Source: Buttiauxella sp. B2
GTDB lineage: Bacteria > Pseudomonadota > Gammaproteobacteria > Enterobacterales > Enterobacteriaceae
DNA: 64,000 nt
Assembly: GCF_006376615.1 (NCBI RefSeq)
Contig: NZ_VEXQ01000005.1
Span: 62,001 to 126,000, forward strand
Reading direction: 5' to 3'
Position numbers and translations under genes: made by a program. Shown piece by piece: positions 18,250-27,577 of this stretch. Every line of letters starts with the position of its first letter. The stretch's first letter is position 1. The notes below the pieces were generated by a model. The model made no database searches and was not told the DNA's origin. It was given only the letters and a program-made list of their open reading frames with translations.

Positions 18250-20472
18250 ATGAAAGTTTCTTCGCTGTATAACAAATATAAAGATAAATGGTGGGCACTG
18301 CCCCTTGTGCTGCCATTTCTTCTCTATCCAATCACTGAACATATGAGTGCCTATGGGATGGTTGACGGGTTCGAAATACCTATCTTTTATCTCAATATGG
18401 CTCTTACCACAGCTCTCACCCTTATTTATGGCTTTAAATCCCTACCAGGGATCATTTTGTGTCTGTTCATCCGGGTCGCACCGGACCGTGGCATTGAACC
18501 TGCTTTAATGTCGTTACTGCACTATTTCACATCAGTTGCCATCAGCTGCGCCGGATATTACTGCTTCACCGGGAAAAGAGGCCGAGCCAGCTTTGGGCAT
18601 TATAGCCTTACCTGGCAGCGCATGCTTTGGCTGATATTCATTAATGCCACTTTATTCCTCAATTATTTCCATGCCGAGCTTTATCTTGGACTGTATGGTG
18701 TGCATCAGACAATGATGTATGTTAGCCCGTTAACAACCGGAACATTAATTAACTTCCAGGGTATGCTAGTTGGAAATATGGTGGGATTACCAATGTGTTA
18801 CCTGGTCATTCGTTCTATCAGAACACCGCTATATTTCATCAAATACATTAAAAAAATTCGGACTCAAGTTTCGGAAGACTTACGCCCATTAGAAGTCGTT
18901 TTTTTATTCAGTGCTATTATCCTGCTGACGACATTAATGATTTCCCCAAGAAGCCATACGTTAACATTGATGAACTCAATTTATACGCTGACATTATTGT
19001 TACCTGTAATGATATGGGGAACATTGCGTCTGGGTCATGCGGCTATTTCGGTAGTATGGTGGGTTGTATTGATCGTGTTGTGTAATCATTATCACAGATA
19101 CATCCCTAATGATGCTAATTACAAATTGCACCTTGCAGTAGCAACCTCTTGTTTTTCGGCATTCTCAATAACAATTACTCTGATGGCAATAAACATCACC
19201 CGCCAACGTGCTTTGAATATAAAAACTAAGCGTTTGATGTATATAGATCCAGTGGTACATTTACCAAACTTACTGGCACTGGATACAGATTTGAAGAAAA
19301 AAACCATCTCTGTTTTGTGCCAATTATATATGCCAGATCTTGAGTTACTAGGCCGCCATTATGGTTTGCTGATGCAAGTACAATATAAACAAGCACTGGC
19401 ACATTTCTTAAAACCCGTATTGAATAAAGACGAACTGATCTATGTTAGCTCCGGGCATGATCTCATTGTGCGCATCAATCCGTTAAATGCCGAAAAACGC
19501 ATCACAGCGCTGTACGGCAAAGCCAAAGAATTTCGTTTTATTCGCGATGGTGCAAAGATTTATCCACAAATTGGTTTTAGCTACTGCACGATAAACTACC
19601 CAGTAAATCATCTTTACTTATTAATCGGTGAGCTACGTGCGCTAGCTGAGATCTCACTCGCCACAAATTTACCGGTAGACCTCAGAAAGCAAAGCAGCCG
19701 TCAGGTGCAGAATCAGGTTAAAACCAAAGTCGATATGATGAACCTGTTGCAACGGGCGCTGGAGTTGGACCGCTTTGTCTTAATGGCACAACCCATTGAA
19801 AACAAGGACGGTGATTGTTATCACGAAGTCCTGCTGAGGATGCGAGATGATAACGATGAAATTATTTTCCCAAATACCTTCCTACCAATGGCTGACGAAT
19901 TTGGTATGTCATCCAGTATCGATTTGTGGGTTTTAAACAACACCATGAAATATATGGATGAAACACGCTACTCACGGCCAAACCAGCGGTTTGCCATTAA
20001 CCTGACTACGGCGTCGATTTGCCGTACTGACATGGCTGGCCATATTGAGAAATTGTTGGTGAGATATGGTATTTCACCTGCTCAGATTGTTTTAGAGGTT
20101 ACCGAAGCTCATGAACTTACCAACAATTTACAGGCTGAAAAAACATTAGATGCCTTGCAACGTTTAGGCTGCAAAATCGCTATTGATGATTTTGGTGCTG
20201 GTTACGCCAGCTATGCACGCTTGAAAACGATGCGTGCTGATACCCTTAAAATTGATGGCAGCTTTGTTCACAATATTATTTCCAGCGAAATAGACTACAA
20301 AATAGTCGAGTCGATTTGCGAACTCGCAAGAATGAAGAACATGACCCTGGTGGCTGAATTTGTCGAAACAGAAGATATTCGCCACATGCTATTCCTGATG
20401 GGAATCGATTATGTGCAAGGCTATTTAATTGGCAAGCCTGCACCAATTGAGACACTACAAGCGACAGTTTAG
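18250..20472 (+). CDS. PdeF-like membrane c-di-GMP phosphodiesterase (MASE1-like, degenerate GGDEF, EAL)
   Basis: 740 residues, close in length and layout to E. coli PdeF (YfgF, about 747). It has a multi-helix N-terminal sensor (about 15-315, beginning KDKWWALPLVLPF), a GGDEF-fold region with no GGDEF motif and a complete EAL domain. EAL residues seen are E526 (EVLLRM), Asn in INLTT, Glu in LEVTEA, DD in IDDFGAGY and Lys in LKIDGS. The ATG at 18250 matches the family N-terminus better than a TTG six bases upstream. It probably lowers c-di-GMP at the membrane. It is a paralogue of the gene at the left edge and follows the CadC/FidL pair. Confidence 0.88.
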   Translation: MKVSSLYNKYKDKWWALPLVLPFLLYPITEHMSAYGMVDGFEIPIFYLNMALTTALTLIYGFKSLPGIILCLFIRVAPDRGIEPALMSLLHYFTSVAISCAGYYCFTGKRGRASFGHYSLTWQRMLWLIFINATLFLNYFHAELYLGLYGVHQTMMYVSPLTTGTLINFQGMLVGNMVGLPMCYLVIRSIRTPLYFIKYIKKIRTQVSEDLRPLEVVFLFSAIILLTTLMISPRSHTLTLMNSIYTLTLLLPVMIWGTLRLGHAAISVVWWVVLIVLCNHYHRYIPNDANYKLHLAVATSCFSAFSITITLMAINITRQRALNIKTKRLMYIDPVVHLPNLLALDTDLKKKTISVLCQLYMPDLELLGRHYGLLMQVQYKQALAHFLKPVLNKDELIYVSSGHDLIVRINPLNAEKRITALYGKAKEFRFIRDGAKIYPQIGFSYCTINYPVNHLYLLIGELRALAEISLATNLPVDLRKQSSRQVQNQVKTKVDMMNLLQRALELDRFVLMAQPIENKDGDCYHEVLLRMRDDNDEIIFPNTFLPMADEFGMSSSIDLWVLNNTMKYMDETRYSRPNQRFAINLTTASICRTDMAGHIEKLLVRYGISPAQIVLEVTEAHELTNNLQAEKTLDALQRLGCKIAIDDFGAGYASYARLKTMRADTLKIDGSFVHNIISSEIDYKIVESICELARMKNMTLVAEFVETEDIRHMLFLMGIDYVQGYLIGKPAPIETLQATV

Positions 20473-20486
20473 AGATATTGCGCTGA

Positions 20487-20527
20487 CAGCAGAAAGCTCG
20501 ATATTTTGGCTTTCTGCTGGTTTCGGT
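20487..20527 (+). terminator. Hairpin after the PdeF-like gene
   Basis: A perfect 11-bp stem (CAGCAGAAAGC, 20487-20497, with GCTTTCTGCTG, 20509-20519) lies just after the stop and is followed by GTTTCGGTT. The T-run is short, so it is a moderate terminator candidate. Confidence 0.65.
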
Positions 20528-20701
20528 TAACTTCTCCTACTTAACTGGTTTGCTGTATAATAAGAACGATTTTTCCCAACACCTTCCCGCCCAAATATAG
20601 ATAATATCATCGCGCTACACCCGATTAGATTCTGTAATAGCGAACTGGCGTTAAAGATCGTTGCACTCGTAATCTCAGTGAGCTGTTCGAATACGTCAGC
20701 A

Positions 20702-21892
20702 TTATTGGTTACCCCGGCTTATGGTATGTCTTCTGATAAATATAATAAATGCGCAAGCATATGCTATTACAGTGACAGAAAACATAAATATACTTTGTGA
20801 TAAATACACAGACCCGGACTGCATCAGCGGTGCACTCAATGCCTGGCCTAAAAAATATGACATGACAAAGCCACTCAATAACTGTGGGCGATAATGTACT
20901 GGGCTTCTCTCAATGACGATGCCAGTCAAGGTAGGAAGTAATATTCCGAACCCCATGCCAGCACATATGATGCTTATAACAGGTGAAATAACGCCAGGTA
21001 AAAACACGTAAGGTATTAATGCAGTCCCAAGACAAACAAAACAGAAAGCAAGAAGCCAGGCTTCACCGATATATATTTTCAATCTGTGATTGAATAAAGC
21101 GGCAAATGCAGAAATAAGGCCCATGATTGCCATTATTAATCCTATGTTTTGTGCACTTAATGAGTAGTTATTGCTCAATACAAAGGGCATATGTATTAAT
21201 GTAATATAATAAATCAACATCCCGACCCCACCTAATACATAGGCTGGCAACATTGGTTTAATGGCTCGTCTGGTTATTTTATCTTCGTGCTGCATCTGTG
21301 GCGTATCGCTTATTGAAATGTACGCGAGAGCCAGTACGGGTAATGAGAATAAATATAATGAAAAAGGAACTCGCCAGTTAAGCTCTGCCAACACGCCGCT
21401 TAATAGTATGAACACTATTCCCCCAATATTCACAGCCATTGATTGCTGCGAAACCAGACGAGATCTCTCATGCCCATGAAAATGATATCCAATCAAGTGA
21501 TTGATAACCGTCATACAGATACTGATAGAAGCACCGAGCAGCAGTCGACCAAACAAAAGCAGATAAAGAGAATTGCACCAGAGCCCACTACTCCCGGTCA
21601 GAGCATATAAAAAAAGCCCCATAAGCAGAGCCTTTCTTTCCCCATAACGGTTTATCAATGGCCCAACAAATGGCGAGAATATGACTACTGCTATAGCAGG
21701 GAAACTCATTAAAAGTGAAACACCAAAAACGGTATTGAATGCCTTACTGATACTCACCAGGGAAGGAATAATGGCCGCGTTCGCCATAACCAGCAGACTA
21801 CTCCCAAGGAGTAAGCTTATACGTAAGAAGACGCTTTTTTTTATTTGAAATGTACTTTCTCTCGCATCTGAGAGACAAATGTTTTTTTTCAT
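20702..21892 (-). CDS. MFS transporter (drug/metabolite efflux type)
   Basis: 396 residues with about 12 hydrophobic helices and a major-facilitator motif between helices 2 and 3 (GPLINRYGERKALL). The length and two six-helix halves fit the DHA1-type proton-coupled exporters. Substrate cannot be read from sequence. It is divergent from the LysR-type gene at 22095 with a 202-bp shared promoter region, the usual layout for a LysR regulator controlling its own exporter. Confidence 0.85.
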   Translation of the reverse strand: MKKNICLSDARESTFQIKKSVFLRISLLLGSSLLVMANAAIIPSLVSISKAFNTVFGVSLLMSFPAIAVVIFSPFVGPLINRYGERKALLMGLFLYALTGSSGLWCNSLYLLLFGRLLLGASISICMTVINHLIGYHFHGHERSRLVSQQSMAVNIGGIVFILLSGVLAELNWRVPFSLYLFSLPVLALAYISISDTPQMQHEDKITRRAIKPMLPAYVLGGVGMLIYYITLIHMPFVLSNNYSLSAQNIGLIMAIMGLISAFAALFNHRLKIYIGEAWLLAFCFVCLGTALIPYVFLPGVISPVISIICAGMGFGILLPTLTGIVIERSPVHYRPQLLSGFVMSYFLGQALSAPLMQSGSVYLSQSIFMFSVTVIAYACAFIIFIRRHTISRGNQ

Positions 21893-22094
21893 AATTTAGC
21901 TCAGGGGCAATAAATCTGGCGGTCACTATCCTTCATACTGGATTGTGCTGATAGAGGCATTTCTGGAACGCTGCGTTGCTTAACTTGAGCTATGCTTCAG
22001 ATGCAAGATGCCATAAAATCGCGATCAATGAATTCTCTGCTCCCCGGATTATTCCTGCGTATTAATAATTAACTTACAGTGCAGAGTATGCAAT

Positions 22095-23042
22095 ATGGAC
22101 TGGAACCTAAATGATCTACCGGTATTTGTAGCAGTTGTTGAGTATCAGGGTATAACTATCGCCGCCCACAGATTAGGGATTCAAAAATCGAGTGTCAGTC
22201 GTGCCCTCACCAGACTGGAAGCAGAGCTAGGATTCCTTTTGCTGGAAAGAAATAGTCGACATATACGGCCAACTGTTGAGGGGAAAAAACTCTATGAGCA
22301 GCTCAAGCCTACTTTAGGGAAATTAGAGGATATAGCCCACTCTTTGAATCATCGCGAATTAGATGGTGAATTTAATTTGGCTTTAACCCTGGCTTTTTCT
22401 CGTGAAATATTCTCACCATCTGTAGCAACATTTTCTGAACGTCACCCCAAAATAATTTTAAATGTCCGCACCATTGCACAAGAGCTTAGTATTTTTAACG
22501 ATGATCTTGATTTAACCATTCAATTGGGGTCATTAATTCCATCAGGCTTTTATGCTCGTCACCTTTGTAAGGTTAAATTACAATGGATGACATCCCCTGG
22601 CTATCTCAATAAAAACCCTGATCTTTCTCATTCAAATATTGCTGATTTAGCCAGCCATGTACGATTTTTCCATAGTCAAAATAATTACCCAGAAAAATTC
22701 TATGTGAAACATAATACTGATGAGATTACCGAAATACGTTTCCCATTAGCAAATGTATTAGAAGATGTTCTTATGGTTCGTGAGGCTGTAGAGCATGGGG
22801 CTGGCGTAACGTTACTTCCTGATATCTATTGTCAGCGTTCCATAGCCGAGAAAAAACTTGTCATAATATCTCCACTGGTTGAAGTGACTCCTGATGTGAG
22901 CATTTATGCCGTTTATCCAGGCCGTAGTAATATGTCGCCAAGGTTGAATATTGTGCTTAACTTCCTTGAAGAAATAACATCAAATTATATAAAAAAGAAC
23001 AACTGCAATCCTGATTGCTCAAGGTACAACAATACTGTTTGA
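22095..23042 (+). CDS. LysR-type transcriptional regulator
   Basis: 315 residues: an N-terminal LysR helix-turn-helix (about 4-62, with TIAAHRLGIQKSSVSRALTR) followed by a two-lobed substrate-binding domain (about 90-295). It is divergent from the MFS exporter gene at 20702-21892 and probably regulates it in response to the exporter substrate. The 267-bp gap after its stop (23043-23309) shows no gene. Confidence 0.9.
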   Translation: MDWNLNDLPVFVAVVEYQGITIAAHRLGIQKSSVSRALTRLEAELGFLLLERNSRHIRPTVEGKKLYEQLKPTLGKLEDIAHSLNHRELDGEFNLALTLAFSREIFSPSVATFSERHPKIILNVRTIAQELSIFNDDLDLTIQLGSLIPSGFYARHLCKVKLQWMTSPGYLNKNPDLSHSNIADLASHVRFFHSQNNYPEKFYVKHNTDEITEIRFPLANVLEDVLMVREAVEHGAGVTLLPDIYCQRSIAEKKLVIISPLVEVTPDVSIYAVYPGRSNMSPRLNIVLNFLEEITSNYIKKNNCNPDCSRYNNTV

Positions 23043-23309
23043 TCTTACCTATTTATACTTATACGCAGGGTTTTTCCTGGTATTTTTCAAGTGCGAATAT
23101 TCTTGATAAGGATAAAAAAATATCTGAAAATGTAACCTGGTAGATAACCTTGAATATAAAAAAATAATGACAATCGAAAAGTGAACAAACATTTTGGAAC
23201 TGTAATTTTTCTGCGCAGACCTCATCTTTAGATACTCAGATAAAGAGCCGCTATCAATCCGCAAGGACATCTTCAGGATACGGTTACTGCACGCGCAGGG
23301 CGTTTTCGA

Positions 23310-23582
23310 TCACTTGATGTATGAATCCAGTACTTTCAGTACCACTTCAAGATCTTCCTCGCGCCTCACCTCGTCGTTCTCATGAACAATATGTTCAGTA
23401 AGATGACCTTTGATCACTTCTCGCATTAAACCGTTTACAGCACCACGTATCGCCGCAATCTGTTGCAACACTGCAGCACATTCATGCGGCTCGTCGAGCA
23501 TCTTTTTCAGTGCAACCACCTGGCCCTGAATCTTATTGGTGCGTGCTTTAAGTTTTTGTTTATCCCGGATGGTATGCGACAT
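23310..23582 (-). CDS. rcnR: RcnR nickel/cobalt-responsive repressor
   Basis: 90 residues, nearly identical in layout to E. coli RcnR (all-helical CsoR/RcnR family). Metal ligands of the family are visible: N-terminal amine and His3, Cys in HECAAV (C35), and the His residues at KGHLTEH (H60, H64). Apo-RcnR represses the divergent rcnA; Ni(II) or Co(II) binding releases it. Two operators lie in the shared promoter. Confidence 0.97.
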   Translation of the reverse strand: MSHTIRDKQKLKARTNKIQGQVVALKKMLDEPHECAAVLQQIAAIRGAVNGLMREVIKGHLTEHIVHENDEVRREEDLEVVLKVLDSYIK

Positions 23583-23632
23583 ACAGCAGCCTTAATGAGT
23601 GAAATACATGTCAGATTATAGCATTGCAATTC

Positions 23633-23667
23633 TACTGGGGGGTAGTATTGTCTACTGGGGGGGAGTA
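23633..23667. promoter_or_regulatory. Tandem RcnR operators between rcnR and rcnA
   Basis: Two copies of the RcnR site type TACT-G6-N-AGTA are present: TACTGGGGGGTAGTA at 23633-23647 and TACTGGGGGGGAGTA at 23653-23667, spaced 20 bp apart centre to centre. They lie 39 bp before the rcnA start and 51 bp from rcnR, so both genes can be controlled. Confidence 0.93.
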
Positions 23668-23705
23668 GAATCGCCGCTGTCGCTTAATTACTAAGAATTA
23701 TTCTC

Positions 23706-24818
23706 ATGACTGATTTTTCAACTTTGATTCAGCAAGGTAATGCCTGGTTTTTCATTCCTAGCGCTATTTTACTAGGTGCCTTACATGGGCTTGAGCCGGG
23801 TCATTCAAAAACCATGATGGCCTCCTTCATCATCGCGATTAAAGGAAGTATCAGACAAGCTGTGATGCTGGGCGTAGCTGCAACGATTTCACATACTGCG
23901 ATTGTATGGTTGATTGCATTTGGCGGGATGTATTTAAGCAAACAATTTACCGCTGAATCAGTGGAACCGTGGTTACAGTTAATCTCAGCAATTATTATTC
24001 TGGGTACTGCTATCTGGATGTTCTGGCGTACCTGGAAAGGTGAGCAACTCTGGAAATTAGATCAAGAAATGGAATACCACTCGCATGATGAAACCAAAAT
24101 CATCAATACGGGTCATGGTAGCGTTGAACTCTCTATTTTTGAGGAAAACCAGGCCCCACACTGGCGCTTGCGCACTCTTTCTGGCAACACATCGAAAGCG
24201 AATGAAGTTTCTCTGGTGACAAATCGCGGTGCAGGCACATTTTCGCAGATGTTCGATTTTATTGATAACGAAGGTTTCTTAGAATCGAAACAGTCCATTC
24301 CAGAACCCCATAACTTTAATGTTCGGTTGTCTTTAGGTCATCGAGGTCATGTGCATGACTACGATGTCGAGTTCCACGAGCACGGACACGATCACGACCA
24401 TTCAATACTTGAAAGTTTGGATGTGAATTCTAAAGAGTACCAGGACGCACATGAACTGGCTCATGCAAACGATATCAAACGCCGCTTCACAAACCAGGAA
24501 GTGACAAACTGGCAGATCCTATTTTTTGGGCTCACTGGTGGCTTAATACCCTGCCCCGCAGCGATTACCGTGTTGCTGATTTGTATCCAGTTAAAAGCGT
24601 TTACTTTGGGTGCCGCGATGGTGGTTTGTTTCAGTATTGGCCTTGCACTTACGCTGGTTACTGTCGGAGTTGCTGCATCTGTGAGTGTGCAGCAGGCAAC
24701 GAAACGCTGGAGTGGTTTTAGCTCCATAGCCAGAAAAGCACCTTATTTTTCAGGCGCATTAATAGCATTAGTTGGCCTGTATATGGGCATTCATGGTTTT
24801 ATCGGGATCACGAATTAA
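23706..24818 (+). CDS. rcnA: RcnA nickel/cobalt efflux protein (long form)
   Basis: 370 residues against 274 in E. coli RcnA. Membrane helices flank a long hydrophilic loop (about 120-260). The NiCoT-type motif LHGLEPGHSK lies in the first helices and GLIPCPAA in the second half. The loop holds an additional segment of about 90 residues predicted to be strand-rich (SVELSIFEEN to NVRLSLGHRG) and then the His-rich stretch HEHGHDHDH expected to bind metal. It exports Ni(II)/Co(II) and is controlled by RcnR through the two upstream operators. Confidence 0.95.
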   Translation: MTDFSTLIQQGNAWFFIPSAILLGALHGLEPGHSKTMMASFIIAIKGSIRQAVMLGVAATISHTAIVWLIAFGGMYLSKQFTAESVEPWLQLISAIIILGTAIWMFWRTWKGEQLWKLDQEMEYHSHDETKIINTGHGSVELSIFEENQAPHWRLRTLSGNTSKANEVSLVTNRGAGTFSQMFDFIDNEGFLESKQSIPEPHNFNVRLSLGHRGHVHDYDVEFHEHGHDHDHSILESLDVNSKEYQDAHELAHANDIKRRFTNQEVTNWQILFFGLTGGLIPCPAAITVLLICIQLKAFTLGAAMVVCFSIGLALTLVTVGVAASVSVQQATKRWSGFSSIARKAPYFSGALIALVGLYMGIHGFIGITN

Positions 24819-24904
24819 GCGTGTTAGAAAGAGTAAATAGCACTGACAGGATTTACGTTATTTTTATAAGTTATTCAAAAAGATAGGTACTAAAAGAATG
24901 GTCA

Positions 24905-24978
24905 TGGAGCGGGTGAAGGGAATCGAACCCTCGTATGCAGCTTGGGAAGCTGCCGTTCTACCATTGAACTACACCCGC
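24905..24978 (-). tRNA. glyU: tRNA-Gly (anticodon CCC), glyU
   Basis: 74 nucleotides including an encoded CCA end; it folds as a cloverleaf with acceptor GCGGGTG/CACCCGC, anticodon loop CTTCCCAAG and T-loop GGTTCGATTCC. It is near-identical to E. coli glyU. Its 3' end faces the accessory region at lower coordinates, the side where islands usually insert. Confidence 0.97.
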
Positions 24979-25164
24979 TTTGAAGTGCGTAGGCATTATA
25001 GACGTTCAGTTTATTCAGGCAAGCGCCTTTTCATCTTATGTGGTGGATTATTAAGCAATTGTTTTTATTATAAGCTCCATTCATACCAGCATAGTGGATT
25101 GACTCCGGTCTGCTGCGCGGATTCTTACGTCTGACAGAAGGGGAAACCTTCCGGCTTCTGGTTA

Positions 25165-25929
25165 TTAACAAGATGGTTTGCTGCCAGCCGGCGGTAGGTA
25201 CCGCAGTGGATCGATTGCGGTCGCACGATAGCGAATCTGGAAATGTAGATTCACAGAGTCTGAACCGCTGCTGCCCATTGTGGCAATTTTCTGCCCTGCG
25301 GTGACTTTCTGGCTGGTATTGACCAACGTTGTTTCGTTGTGAGCATAGGCTGTGATGTAGTCTTCGTTATGTTTTATCATCACTAAGTTGCCGTAGCCAC
25401 GAAGCTGGTTACCAACATAGACCACCGTTCCGGCGGCTGAAGCGTAAATGGGTTGCCCGCGTTTGCCCGCAATATCGATACCTTTGTTTCCACCGTCGCT
25501 TGTAGAGAATGGCTCAATAACTTTACCGGTAGTTGGCCACAGCCAGCATTTTGACCCGACAGGAGGCGCTGCGACTTTAGCAACAGTGCTGCCAGAAGAT
25601 GAACGCGGTTTAGCGTTTTTTGCCACTACTGCTTTTTTCGACGAGGAAGAAGAACTTGAGCTGCTGACCCGTAGTTTTTGACCCACTTCCAGCGTGTAAG
25701 GAGCAGAAATTCCGTTGAGACGGGCTAGTTCGCTAACGCTTGAACCGGTCATACGTGAGATACGGTAAAGTGTGTCACCACGTTTGACGGTATAAACTGA
25801 GCCGTTATAGCTTCCTGCGGGTGCTTTAGAGGTGCTCGCTTTGTTGGATGAGCAAGCGACGAGTAACAAGCCCATGAGCAGGACGACTGCATTCAGTGTC
25901 CACTTTGTGACTATGCTTTCCTTGCGCAA
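25165..25929 (-). CDS. actS: ActS (YgeR) LysM/LytM lipoprotein, amidase activator
   Basis: 254 residues. Lipoprotein signal with lipobox LVAC, then a LysM domain (VYTVKRGDTLYRISRM, about 45-90), a Ser/Lys-rich linker and a C-terminal LytM (M23) domain. The M23 metal ligands are lost (NKGIDIA and HFQIR instead of the HxxxD and HxH patterns), so it is not a peptidase. In E. coli ActS activates septal amidases, chiefly AmiC. The TTG start is preceded by GAGGGAT; no ATG gives a complete signal sequence. It sits between glyU and lysS. Confidence 0.92.
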   Translation of the reverse strand: MRKESIVTKWTLNAVVLLMGLLLVACSSNKASTSKAPAGSYNGSVYTVKRGDTLYRISRMTGSSVSELARLNGISAPYTLEVGQKLRVSSSSSSSSSKKAVVAKNAKPRSSSGSTVAKVAAPPVGSKCWLWPTTGKVIEPFSTSDGGNKGIDIAGKRGQPIYASAAGTVVYVGNQLRGYGNLVMIKHNEDYITAYAHNETTLVNTSQKVTAGQKIATMGSSGSDSVNLHFQIRYRATAIDPLRYLPPAGSKPSC

Positions 25930-25983
25930 ACTATCCCTCTTTAAATAAAAGCAAAGCAGTGCTGGCAGAGTGACATGTTTTTC

Positions 25984-26046
25984 CCCTCATCCCAGCCCTC
26001 TCCCCGAAGGGGCGAGGGAGACGACCCAGGCTCGATCGTCTCCCGT
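25984..26046 (-). terminator. Double hairpin after lysS (CCCTCTCC-type palindrome)
   Basis: Reading the minus strand after the lysS stop, GGGAGACGA pairs with TCGTCTCCC. A second hairpin CCTCGCCCC-TTC-GGGGAGAGG follows. The CCTCATCCC-AGCCCTCTCC sequence is a widespread intergenic palindrome type in Enterobacteriaceae. It probably ends the recJ-prfB-lysS unit, although there is no long T-run. Confidence 0.6.
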
Positions 26047-26053
26047 TAACAAC

Positions 26054-27568
26054 TTACTTAACCGGGCGCAGAGCCGGGAACAGGATAACGTCACGGATGG
26101 TGTGGCTGTTGGTGAACAGCATAACCATACGGTCGATACCAATACCCAGACCCGCCGTTGGCGGCAAGCCGTGCTCCAGTGCAGTCACGTAGTCTTCATC
26201 GAAGAACATCGCTTCGTCGTCGCCTGCATCTTTTGCAGAAACCTGGTCAGCAAAGCGCTGTGCCTGGTCTTCTGCATCGTTGAGCTCAGAGAAACCATTA
26301 CCGATTTCACGACCACCGATAAAGAACTCGAAACGATCAGTAATTTCTGGGTTTTCGTCGTTACGACGCGCCAGCGGGGAAACCTCTGCCGGGTATTCAG
26401 TGATGAAGGTTGGCTGAATCAGATGGCTTTCTGCCACTTCTTCAAAGATCTCAGTCACTACGCGACCCAGACCCCAGCTCTTCTCAACTTTAATGCCGAT
26501 AGACGCTGCGATTTCCAGTGCTTTCGCCATATCATCCAGATCCGCAATATCCGTTTCCGGGCGATATTTTTTGATAGCTTCACGCATAGTCAGTTTTGCG
26601 AACGGCTGATCGAAGTCAAAAATCTCTTCGCCATACTTCACCTGCGCGGTACCCAACACGTCATGTGCCAGTGTACGGAACAAAGACTCAGTCAGCTCAA
26701 TCAGGTCTTTGTAATCCGCGTACGCCATGTAGAGTTCCATCATAGTGAACTCTGGATTATGACGCGGAGAAATACCTTCGTTACGGAAGTTACGGTTGAT
26801 TTCGAATACGCGATCGAAGCCACCCACAACCAGACGCTTCAGATACAGTTCTGGTGCAATACGCAGGTACATGTCGATGTCCAGCGCATTGTGGTGAGTG
26901 ATAAACGGACGAGCAGACGCGCCACCAGGGATAACCTGCATCATTGGCGTTTCAACTTCCATAAAGCCACGGTTAACCATGAAGTTACGAACACCAGCCA
27001 TGATCTGTGAACGAATTTTAAAGGTTTTGCGGGATTCGTCGTTAGAGATCAGGTCCAAATAACGCTGACGGTAACGCGCTTCTTGATCCTGCAGGCCGTG
27101 GAATTTATCCGGCAGAGGGCGTAGTGCTTTAGTCAGCAGGCGCAGTTCAGTACAGTGAATAGAAAGCTCACCTGTTTTAGTTTTGAACAGCTTCCCACGC
27201 GCACCCAGGATGTCACCGAGGTCCCATTTTTTGAACTGCTCGTTGTAGATGCCTTCTGGCAAGTCATCGCGCGCAACGTAAAGCTGAATGCGGCCACCAA
27301 CATCTTGCAGGGTAACGAATGATGCTTTACCCATGATACGACGAGTCATCATACGACCCGCGACGGCAACTTCGATGCCCAATTCTTCCAGTTCTTCGTT
27401 CTCTTTCGCGTCGAAATCAGCGTGCAATTGGTCAGAGGTATGATCGCGACGGAAGTCATTTGGGAAAGCGATACCCTGCTCGCGCAGGCCAGCCAGCTTC
27501 TCGCGGCGAGCTTTCAGTTCATTATTTAGATCGACCGCTTCGGTGCCCTGTGCTTGTTGTTCAGACAT
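26054..27568 (-). CDS. lysS: Lysyl-tRNA synthetase (class II)
   Basis: 504 residues against 505 in E. coli LysS. An N-terminal OB-fold anticodon-binding domain (about 60-150) is followed by the class II catalytic core with motif 2 ([14 protein letters not shown]) and motif 3 ([12 protein letters not shown]). It charges tRNA-Lys. It follows prfB by 9 bases on the same strand, the conserved prfB-lysS arrangement. Confidence 0.98.
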   Translation of the reverse strand: MSEQQAQGTEAVDLNNELKARREKLAGLREQGIAFPNDFRRDHTSDQLHADFDAKENEELEELGIEVAVAGRMMTRRIMGKASFVTLQDVGGRIQLYVARDDLPEGIYNEQFKKWDLGDILGARGKLFKTKTGELSIHCTELRLLTKALRPLPDKFHGLQDQEARYRQRYLDLISNDESRKTFKIRSQIMAGVRNFMVNRGFMEVETPMMQVIPGGASARPFITHHNALDIDMYLRIAPELYLKRLVVGGFDRVFEINRNFRNEGISPRHNPEFTMMELYMAYADYKDLIELTESLFRTLAHDVLGTAQVKYGEEIFDFDQPFAKLTMREAIKKYRPETDIADLDDMAKALEIAASIGIKVEKSWGLGRVVTEIFEEVAESHLIQPTFITEYPAEVSPLARRNDENPEITDRFEFFIGGREIGNGFSELNDAEDQAQRFADQVSAKDAGDDEAMFFDEDYVTALEHGLPPTAGLGIGIDRMVMLFTNSHTIRDVILFPALRPVK

Positions 27569-27577
27569 GTTGGTTCC

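Noticed and set aside
1-24904. Prophage or integrative element
   Set aside because: No integrase, transposase, phage structural or conjugation gene is visible; only the tRNA boundary hints at transfer.
25970-27010. 346-codon plus-strand frame opposite lysS
   Set aside because: It is antisense to the conserved lysS coding sequence, has no recognisable domain and its composition (many His, Arg, Cys, Phe) is that of a reverse-strand shadow.
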